Below are positions 22,609-27,646 of a stretch of 27,646 nucleotides of DNA, in pieces (the stretch's first letter is position 1; each line of letters opens with the position of its first letter). The notes under the pieces were generated by a model. The model was not told the DNA's origin, ran no database searches, and saw only the letters and a program-made list of their open reading frames with translations. The DNA comes from CAYMDS01 sp964576705 (lineage in GTDB: Bacteria; Patescibacteriota; Microgenomatia; Levybacterales; UBA12049), in the NCBI GenBank assembly GCA_964576705.1, contig CAZNVI010000009.1:1-27646 (forward strand), given 5' to 3'. Position numbers and translations under genes: made by a program.

Positions 22609-23499
22609 TTATTCTGATGAGGACATATCGCGTACCCACTCAACTACTTTTTTACCATATTTTTCATGAGCAACTACATATTTTAAATGCGCGAAGAAAT
22701 AGTTTTCAGGATCTCCGGTAGTCATCCACTCGCCTTTTGTTTTCACTACTTTAACAGTATGAGTTCTGGCGATATGCGTAATCGCATCGACTGTCCATAA
22801 TTCTCCATCTTTTCCTGTATTCTGTGGGTTCAAATAAGTAAATACATCCTGCTTCACCAGATAACGGCCATATGAAGCCAAGTTGCTAGGTGCGTTTTCG
22901 CGATCTGGCTTTTCTATAATATTATCCAATTCATCTTTCGTACCTGCTTTAAAACTGATAATTCCGTATTTATCTACTACATCCATCGATACTTCCTGAG
23001 CCATGATGACGCCTGCGATTTCAGGCTGAGCCATATATGCATCAATCATTAATTTCGCATCTCCTGGTTTTCCGAATACCACATCATCACTATAAACAAC
23101 TAGAAACGCTTCTTCAGTTTCAACGAACTTTTGGGCTGAGGCTATAGGTGAACCATTGCCGTAAGGAAGACTCTGATCTTGCTCGATCACTACGATTTTC
23201 GGGAAGTTTAATACATGCTGAACCGGCTCATAACGGTCCTCTTTACCTTGAACTGCTAGTTGTTTTCGGATGCGGTTTACGCTGTTGTTGAAGTAATCTT
23301 CGTAAATAGGCTTACCTTCGGGGGTCGCTACAATTATAATCTCCTCTATTCCGGCCTCAACGCATTCTTCCACTACAAACTGCATTATCGGCTTATTTCC
23401 TAAAGGCATCATTCCTTTAGGTATGGTTTTAGTGATCGGAAGATATCGACTAGCAAAACCAGCATCGGTTACGACTGCTTTCCTTACTTTCTTCACCAT
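22609..23499 (-). CDS. galU: GalU-like UTP-glucose-1-phosphate uridylyltransferase
   Basis: A 296-residue sugar nucleotidyltransferase. The N-terminal signature VVTDAGFASRYLPITKTIPKGMMPLGNKPI corresponds to the GalU/RfbA loop. Here PAAGLGTR is replaced by TDAGFASR, while the downstream Lys residues are kept. VVYSDDVVFG holds the metal Asp, and NIIEKP and DGELWTVDAI match GalU. The expected reaction joins glucose-1-phosphate and UTP to make UDP-glucose for envelope glycans. The substituted nucleotide loop makes substrate choice less certain than usual. TACAAT at 23508-23513, eight bases before the ATG, predicts a leaderless mRNA. It is divergent from secE. Confidence 0.82.
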   Translation of the reverse strand: MVKKVRKAVVTDAGFASRYLPITKTIPKGMMPLGNKPIMQFVVEECVEAGIEEIIIVATPEGKPIYEDYFNNSVNRIRKQLAVQGKEDRYEPVQHVLNFPKIVVIEQDQSLPYGNGSPIASAQKFVETEEAFLVVYSDDVVFGKPGDAKLMIDAYMAQPEIAGVIMAQEVSMDVVDKYGIISFKAGTKDELDNIIEKPDRENAPSNLASYGRYLVKQDVFTYLNPQNTGKDGELWTVDAITHIARTHTVKVVKTKGEWMTTGDPENYFFAHLKYVVAHEKYGKKVVEWVRDMSSSE

Positions 23500-23507
23500 A
23501 TTTCTGC

Positions 23508-23513
23508 ATTGTA
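23508..23513 (-). promoter_or_regulatory. -10 element of the galU-like gene
   Basis: TACAAT eight bases before ATG 23499. Its -35 position, 17 bases upstream, falls on 23531-23536, the same six bases that form the -35 of the divergent secE promoter. Confidence 0.5.
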
Positions 23514-23530
23514 CAACAACTTCATCTTCC

Positions 23531-23559
23531 TTTACAAGCTTACAGGTATCTGATAAAAT
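23531..23559 (+). promoter_or_regulatory. Promoter of the secE-nusG-rplK-rplA operon
   Basis: TTTACA (23531-23536), 17-base spacer, TGA-TAAAAT (hexamer 23554-23559), an extended -10. The leader to ATG 23597 is about 30 bases and contains a small hairpin (CGAAAT/ATTTCG). Confidence 0.6.
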
Positions 23560-23596
23560 ACCTTAGATTCGAAATTTAATTTCGGATTTTATTTTT

Positions 23597-23779
23597 ATGG
23601 TAGCGCCTTTTAAGTTCTTGATTGAGACCAGAGACGAGTTGCAAAAAGTTACCTGGCCGTCAAGACCTGAAGTAATCAAACTTACTCTGGTAGTTATCGT
23701 ATTAAGTACGGTCGTCGGCATATATATAGGAGGCGTGGACTTGATGTTCACGAAAATGTTAGAAACAATATTAAAGTAA
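23597..23779 (+). CDS. secE: Preprotein translocase subunit SecE
   Basis: A 60-residue minimal SecE: a short amphipathic N-terminal helix (FLIETRDELQKVTWPSRPEV, with the conserved KVTWP motif), then one transmembrane helix (LTLVVIVLSTVVGIYIGGVD). It stabilises SecY in the translocon. Length is typical of the single-helix bacterial form. It is the first gene of the operon with nusG, rplK and rplA, an order conserved across bacteria. Confidence 0.95.
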   Translation: MVAPFKFLIETRDELQKVTWPSRPEVIKLTLVVIVLSTVVGIYIGGVDLMFTKMLETILK

Positions 23780-23823
23780 AAATCAGAGATAAAATCTCAA
23801 AAATACAGATTAGAGATTAAATC

Positions 23824-23855
23824 TTTGAGATCTAATTTTTAATCTTTTATCTTGA
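23824..23855. repeat. 32-bp intergenic repeat, copy 1 (before nusG)
   Basis: Starts TTTGAGATCT and is AT-rich; matches 24628-24659 at 30 of 32 positions in the same orientation. It lies 39 bases before nusG. Confidence 0.8.
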
Positions 23856-23857
23856 GA

Positions 23858-23879
23858 CTTCGGCTGAGCTCAGTCGAAG
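23858..23879. repeat. 22-bp palindromic element before nusG
   Basis: Arms CTTCGGCTGAG (23858-23868) and CTCAGTCGAAG (23869-23879) pair with a single mismatch. The form resembles small REP-like palindromes. It ends 15 bases before the nusG ATG and may affect translation or simply be a mobile repeat. Confidence 0.65.
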
Positions 23880-23894
23880 CCCTAGAAGGAATAT

Positions 23895-24464
23895 ATGGAT
23901 CAAACAACTCAACCAACAGTAGAAAAACAACCAGCCCAAGACCAAGGTAAATGGTATATCGTACATACCTACGCAGGCCACGAAAATAAGGTAGCGAAAA
24001 ACTTGCAGCAACGTATCGCATCTTTGGGTTTTGAGAAAAGGGTTTTCGATATTATCGTTCCGACCAGAAATACCATAAAAGTATCACAGGGTAAAAAAGA
24101 AAGTGTTAAAGAAAAAATTTTCCCGGGATACGTACTCATAAACATGATTCTGGATGATGAAACATGGCTTTTAGTTAGAAGTACTCAAGGTGTAACCGCA
24201 TTTATCGGAGCCGGCAATAAACCGACAGCTATTTCAGACAAAGAAGTTGAAGCAATAAGACAATTCATGAAGCAGGAACAGCCTCTCTATAAAACTGCAT
24301 TTACTATAGGTGAAGCTGTAAAAATCATGGATGGTCCCTTAACTGATTTTCTGGGCACAGTTGATGCCATAGATGAAGCTCGGGGTAAACTTAAAGTATT
24401 AGTTACGCTTTTCGGAAGAGAAACCGTAGTAGAATTAGATTTTCTTCAGGTGAAGAAAATCTAA
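23895..24464 (+). CDS. nusG: Transcription elongation/antitermination factor NusG
   Basis: A 189-residue NusG. The NGN domain (about 17-120) starts GKWYIVHTYAGHENKVAKNL and includes KIFPGYVLINMILDDETWLLVRSTQGVTAFIG. The KOW domain (about 130-189) starts GEAVKIMDGPLTDFLGTVDAID. It binds RNA polymerase to promote processivity and links it to Rho or ribosomal protein S10. AAGGA four to five bases upstream serves as Shine-Dalgarno. The N-terminal 15 residues are a short Gln/Pro-rich extension. Spacing from secE (115 bases) is unusually wide because of repeats. Confidence 0.96.
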   Translation: MDQTTQPTVEKQPAQDQGKWYIVHTYAGHENKVAKNLQQRIASLGFEKRVFDIIVPTRNTIKVSQGKKESVKEKIFPGYVLINMILDDETWLLVRSTQGVTAFIGAGNKPTAISDKEVEAIRQFMKQEQPLYKTAFTIGEAVKIMDGPLTDFLGTVDAIDEARGKLKVLVTLFGRETVVELDFLQVKKI

Positions 24465-24480
24465 ATAAAAAATTAGAAAT

Positions 24481-24510
24481 CTCCACCAAAGGCGGATCCG
24501 CCTCTGGAGG
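24481..24510. repeat. Palindromic element in the nusG-rplK gap
   Basis: A perfect 12-bp palindrome GGCGGATCCGCC (24491-24502) is enclosed by outer arms CTCCA (24481-24485) and TGGAG (24505-24509), forming a strong hairpin. GC-rich against the AT-rich surroundings. Confidence 0.7.
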
Positions 24511-24527
24511 AAAATCTCAGAAATATC

Positions 24528-24596
24528 CATTCGATAAACTCAGGATCCTGAGCTCTTCGAGTCTGAGCGATGAGGCTCAGGTCTCAGAGTCGAATG
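24528..24596. repeat. Complex inverted-repeat element in the nusG-rplK gap
   Basis: Outer arms CATTCGA (24528-24534) and TCGAATG (24590-24596) enclose a perfect 14-bp palindrome CTCAGGATCCTGAG (24539-24552) and a further stem TCGAGTCTGAG (24557-24567) with CTCAGAGTCGA (24583-24593), 10 of 11 paired. The words match those of the smaller elements before nusG and in rplA (CTGAG with TTCG). Confidence 0.65.
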
Positions 24597-24627
24597 ACTG
24601 GTCGAAGGACAGATTATAAATAATATA

Positions 24628-24659
24628 TTTGAGATCTCATTTTTAATCTTTTATTTTGA
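24628..24659. repeat. 32-bp intergenic repeat, copy 2 (before rplK)
   Basis: Second copy of 23824-23855 (30 of 32 identical), 33 bases before the rplK start. Confidence 0.8.
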
Positions 24660-24665
24660 CTGAAT

Positions 24666-24680
24666 CCCGATTAAATCGGG
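24666..24680 (+). promoter_or_regulatory. Hairpin just upstream of the rplK ribosome binding site
   Basis: CCCGAT-TAA-ATCGGG forms a 6-bp hairpin ending right before AGAAAGGA, the rplK Shine-Dalgarno. In other bacteria L1 represses the L11 operon by binding its leader; whether this hairpin has that role is unknown. Confidence 0.35.
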
Positions 24681-24692
24681 AGAAAGGAACTT

Positions 24693-25115
24693 GTGGCTAA
24701 AAAAATAAAAACACTTATAAAATTGAATATTCCTGCAGGCTCTGCTACACCGGCGCCACCCGTAGGTCCGGCTCTAGGCCAACACGGTCTTCCTATCATG
24801 GAATTCGTTAAAGCATTTAACGATAAAACCGCAGACCAAAAAGGCAATATTTTACCTGTAGTTATCACCGTATTTGAAGACAGAACCTTTACTTTTATTA
24901 CGAAAAAGCCGCCTGTGGCTGAAATGATTAAAAAAGCCCTACAAAAAGACAAAGGCTCACAGAAACCCGGCCGCGAATCCGGAGGCAGTATTACTAAAAC
25001 ACAAGCAGAAGATATAGCCAAGCAAAAAATGGAAGATTTAAATACTGATGATGTTGAAATGGCAGCCAGAATTGTCGCAGGAACTGCACGCTCTATGGGA
25101 GTGGAGGTAAAATAA
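24693..25115 (+). CDS. rplK: Ribosomal protein L11 (uL11)
   Basis: A 140-residue L11 with the expected PAGSATPAPPVGPALGQHGLPIMEFVKAFNDKT N-terminal domain and a C-terminal rRNA-binding domain ending in RIVAGTARSMGVEVK. L11 forms the base of the ribosomal stalk at the GTPase centre. The start is GTG, with AAAGGA five bases upstream. It is immediately followed by rplA (one base between stop and start). Confidence 0.96.
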   Translation: MAKKIKTLIKLNIPAGSATPAPPVGPALGQHGLPIMEFVKAFNDKTADQKGNILPVVITVFEDRTFTFITKKPPVAEMIKKALQKDKGSQKPGRESGGSITKTQAEDIAKQKMEDLNTDDVEMAARIVAGTARSMGVEVK

Positions 25116-25116
25116 G

Positions 25117-26004
25117 ATGGGAAAAATTAGGATTAGAACAATCGGAGATACAGAAACCGAAAAGAAGCAGCAAGAAGAAGCCCGAAAAAGAGCTGAGGTA
25201 AAGCGTGCAGAAAAAACCCACCCGCATTCGCCTGAGCGAAGCGATGGCGGGCAGGCAGCAACTTCTGAAACGCAAGACGCTATTATCGTTGAAAGAAAAA
25301 ATACTGATTCTCACGATTCTGTAAATCCTTCAGAAGAAAGTAAAACCAAAACCGTAAGTAAATATAAAGCCAAAACAACGAAAAATAAACGATCCGACAG
25401 CTACCAAAAGGCTTATTCTAAAGTAGATAAGAACAAAATATATAAATTATCTGAAGCATTAACACTTCTTCCACAGCTAAAACTTACTAAGTACGACGAA
25501 TCAGTAGAACTCCATATAAATACTACTGATAAAGGAGTTTCAGGAAGTGTGACCTTACCGCATGGAACAGGCAAGAAAACGAGAGTCGCCATAGCTGATT
25601 ATTCTGAAAACCCCAAAGGAGTTGAAGAATTAATTAAGAAAGTTGAGTCAGGGATAATTGATTTTGAAATATTGATCGCAACGCCCGATTCTATGCCCAA
25701 ATTGGCTAAAGTCGCAAGGTTTTTAGGTCCCCGCGGACTTATGCCGAATCCAAAAAACGGTACAGTAACCCAAAAACCCACTGATTCTGCTAAGAAATAC
25801 GAAGGAGGTCATGTCAATTATAAGACAGAGGCCAAATTTCCAATTCTTCATATGCTGGTTGGAAAACTATCTTTTGGCCAGAGTAAACTTGAAGAAAACA
25901 TTAAAACAGCAATTGATGCTATACAGACGAAAAATATCAAAACTGTAACCTTAAAATCTACAATGTCACCCGGACTAAGAATAAATTTTGACCAAACTAG
26001 CTAA
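25117..26004 (+). CDS. rplA: Ribosomal protein L1 (uL1) with long N-terminal extension
   Basis: A 295-residue L1, about 60 longer than usual. Residues 1-95 form a charged, disordered-looking extension. The L1 core begins at YQKAYSKVDKNKIYKLSEAL (about 96) and includes GSVTLPHGTGKKTRVAI and ARFLGPRGLMPNPKNGTVT, the rRNA-binding landmarks. A GC-rich palindrome at 25221-25251 is inserted in frame in the extension, encoding PHSPERSDGG. GGAGG nine bases upstream, inside the end of rplK, is the Shine-Dalgarno. I recall similar extensions in Microgenomates L1 proteins. L1 binds 23S rRNA at the exit-site stalk and often represses its own operon. Confidence 0.93.
   Translation: MGKIRIRTIGDTETEKKQQEEARKRAEVKRAEKTHPHSPERSDGGQAATSETQDAIIVERKNTDSHDSVNPSEESKTKTVSKYKAKTTKNKRSDSYQKAYSKVDKNKIYKLSEALTLLPQLKLTKYDESVELHINTTDKGVSGSVTLPHGTGKKTRVAIADYSENPKGVEELIKKVESGIIDFEILIATPDSMPKLAKVARFLGPRGLMPNPKNGTVTQKPTDSAKKYEGGHVNYKTEAKFPILHMLVGKLSFGQSKLEENIKTAIDAIQTKNIKTVTLKSTMSPGLRINFDQTS
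25221..25251. repeat. Palindromic element inserted in frame in rplA
   Basis: Outer arms CCCGC (25221-25225) and GCGGG (25247-25251), inner stem TTCGC (25227-25231) with GCGAA (25236-25240) around CTGA. It is GC-rich in an AT-rich gene and keeps the reading frame. Confidence 0.65.
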
Positions 26005-26036
26005 TTCACCTCATGTCCACTCTTTGCCTTCATAGC

Positions 26037-26069
26037 TTGACAATGAATCGCCAGAATCACTACTATAAA
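26037..26069 (+). promoter_or_regulatory. Possible promoter of the cohesin-like/vWA protein gene
   Basis: TTGACA at 26037-26042 with TACTAT (26061-26066, 18-base spacer) or TATAAA (26064-26069, 21-base spacer). The -10 ends 7-10 bases before ATG 26077, so the gene may be separately expressed from the ribosomal operon. Confidence 0.4.
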
Positions 26070-26076
26070 TATAGCT

Positions 26077-27642
26077 ATGAAAGCCTTGTGGAAGGATAAG
26101 CTGCTATTATTGGTCGTTGCATATCTTCTGGTTGTTTTAGTCGCTATCCCGTTAACTCTTGTAACTCTTCGCAAATCCACAGACAGCACAACTAAAGCAT
26201 CTGGATCTGTAGCACTTAGCTATTCCCCATCCCCTATTCAAAAAGTCACAGCGGAAACTTTCAACCTTGATGTCATGATAGACCCTGATGTACATTTAGT
26301 TTCATTTGTAGCAATCGACATATCGTATGATCCTACTAAGCTATCTATAGACGAAAATACAGCTTTCCAGCCGAACTTAGAAAAATTCCCGATGATATTA
26401 GAAGGTCCAGTTTTTACACCTGGAAGGATTAGAGCCAACCTTTCTATAGGTAACGACCCTACCAAAGCAATAAATACAACTACTAAAGTAGCCACTATAA
26501 CTTTCACAGCCGAATCTCCAACAAGCGGACAGGAAGATTTAGTTCATTTCGGTGAATCATCTGTAGTATTATCAGTAAGTCCTACCGATAATGCGACAGA
26601 AAATGTATTAAACTTTGTAACGCCGGCTCAACTTACTATAACAGGCACTGATACCGGTAATGGTGGACCACCGGTAACACCTATCCCTACCTTCGGTGGT
26701 CCTACTCCTACAATTAGCGATCCGACTCCAACGAGCGACGTACCGACTCCTACTGTAAATATTACCCCTCAACCTACTTGTACACCGTTCCCACCTGAAT
26801 GTTTAGAAAACGATTCCTTACCTATATGTCAAGATATCCCCCAGGGAGGTTATTGCGATGGCGATACGACACCCACTCCTACACCTGTAGGCCAGGCTAC
26901 TCCTACGCCTATTGCCTGCCAAAAAGAAATAGAGACAGACATCATGGTAGTTATAGACTCTTCACTAAGTATGCATGGAGACAGGATCATGAATGCAAAA
27001 GAATCCGCAAAAAGTTTCATCACGCTACTCGATAGCGATCCGAAAAATAATTACGGTGTAGTATCATTTGATATGACTGCCAGACTATTAAACCCTCTGG
27101 AAAGAAATTCAGTTGCTGCTAAAAACTCAATTGAGCAGATTTCATTAAAAAAAAGAACCTGCACTAAATGCGCTATTGAGATAGCAGATGACGAATTAAG
27201 CACAAATGGAAGACCAGATGCAAGTAAAATAATGATAATTCTGACAGACGGAAGAGCAAATGTCGGCGGTAATGGTGGCGGGATAGAAGCTGCAGAAGAA
27301 GCTGCACTGAATGTAGCTAAAAACAGTAAGACTCAAAATTTAGTAATATACGCAATAGGCATAGGGGATGCTGTTAATCAAGCCTTTCTTGAAGAATTGG
27401 CTGAATCTAAATCAGGCCTATACTACTTCGCAGCCGAACCTGTAGAGATAAGTGAAGAATTCGAAGCATTATTTAACGAAATCTCAGATGATATCTGCAA
27501 AATCCCTGAAATAGCGGCAACTGCTTACCCGTCACTCACATTCCCGACTGCACCAAATGGCTCGGTAGATCCTGCCACTATCATATTAGTCATCTTACTC
27601 TTCCTCCCTCTCTTCCTCCTTATCGGCCATCTACTGGTATAA
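26077..27642 (+). CDS. Surface protein with cohesin-like and vWA domains
   Basis: A 521-residue envelope protein. A signal/anchor helix (about 7-27, LLLLVVAYLLVVLVAIPLTL) is followed by a cohesin-like beta domain (about 45-190, SVALSYSPSPIQKVTAETFN...). Next come a Pro/Thr linker (about 195-285) with several cysteines and a vWA domain (about 287-465). The MIDAS residues are present (DSSLS at 294-298, LTDGRAN). A C-terminal hydrophobic helix (about 500-519) ends the protein. vWA domains bind protein ligands through a metal. This layout suggests cell-surface adhesion. It sits directly after rplA, where rplJ is usual, and may have its own promoter. The stop TAA is at 27640-27642, near the window end. 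Confidence 0.85.
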   Translation: MKALWKDKLLLLVVAYLLVVLVAIPLTLVTLRKSTDSTTKASGSVALSYSPSPIQKVTAETFNLDVMIDPDVHLVSFVAIDISYDPTKLSIDENTAFQPNLEKFPMILEGPVFTPGRIRANLSIGNDPTKAINTTTKVATITFTAESPTSGQEDLVHFGESSVVLSVSPTDNATENVLNFVTPAQLTITGTDTGNGGPPVTPIPTFGGPTPTISDPTPTSDVPTPTVNITPQPTCTPFPPECLENDSLPICQDIPQGGYCDGDTTPTPTPVGQATPTPIACQKEIETDIMVVIDSSLSMHGDRIMNAKESAKSFITLLDSDPKNNYGVVSFDMTARLLNPLERNSVAAKNSIEQISLKKRTCTKCAIEIADDELSTNGRPDASKIMIILTDGRANVGGNGGGIEAAEEAALNVAKNSKTQNLVIYAIGIGDAVNQAFLEELAESKSGLYYFAAEPVEISEEFEALFNEISDDICKIPEIAATAYPSLTFPTAPNGSVDPATIILVILLFLPLFLLIGHLLV

Positions 27643-27646
27643 CGAT

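Noticed and set aside
24481..24596. CRISPR array or attachment site in the nusG-rplK gap
   Set aside because: The repeats are inverted and non-periodic, with no spacers, integrase or tRNA target; they fit REP-like palindromes better.
25093..25314. Minus-strand 73-codon frame across the start of rplA
   Set aside because: It is the shadow of the rplK-rplA junction and lacks any start context or family features.

Overview
The window looks like a chromosomal segment of an AT-rich bacterium with small, tightly spaced genes. I infer a Patescibacteria/CPR lineage, probably Microgenomates-like. The grounds are a secE-nusG-rplK-rplA cluster with a long Lys/Glu-rich N-terminal extension on L1, a surface protein with a cohesin-like domain, a Pro/Thr linker and a vWA domain, a DUF2207 protein with a poly-Gly tail, and small palindromic repeats like those common in CPR genomes. 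No rRNA, transposase, integrase or CRISPR array was seen, and no lineage-defining marker was tested, so the placement is inference.

Layout. 1-53: 3' part of a tRNA-Trp. 0.15-9.5 kb: mostly single-gene units. These are two EamA transporters, a decayed gene of unknown function, a VapBC-type toxin-antitoxin pair with a repeat-rich promoter, two HAD-fold proteins, a TauE-type exporter, a cupin, an SDR, a GNAT acetyltransferase, an MntA/HepT pair whose toxin is broken by a stop codon, and a membrane-anchored secreted protein. 9.6-14.8 kb: a methyltransferase with a 16-bp palindrome at its start, then a cluster of unusual proteins (degenerate gluzincin-like protein, transglutaminase-like protein, PI3/4-kinase-like protein with a small partner, ChaN/EreA-like protein) together with fragments of duplicated or decayed genes. 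14.8-23.5 kb: CDF transporter, degenerate Nudix protein, ChbG/YdjC deacetylase, a probable free-standing small RNA with promoter and terminator, DUF2207 membrane protein, a two-Rossmann flavoprotein with a frameshifted N-terminus, PAP2 phosphatase and a GalU-like nucleotidyltransferase. 23.5 kb to end, plus strand: secE, nusG, rplK, rplA, then the cohesin-like/vWA surface protein where rplJ-rplL would be usual.

A theme across the window: about fifteen genes that begin a transcription unit have a good -10 hexamer (TATAAT, TATACT, TACAAT or TATAGT) ending only about 4-12 bases before the start codon. This puts the expected transcription start at or very near the start codon, so these mRNAs should be leaderless or nearly so. 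Genes inside the secE-rplA operon instead carry Shine-Dalgarno sequences. Several ORF starts were moved on this basis.

Main candidates for something new: the small RNA at about 17525-17633; the leaderless promoter grammar; an in-frame palindromic insertion in the L1 gene and related repeats in the same operon; and the 10.4-14.8 kb cluster of kinase-like, transglutaminase-like and hydrolase-like proteins with signs of local duplication.
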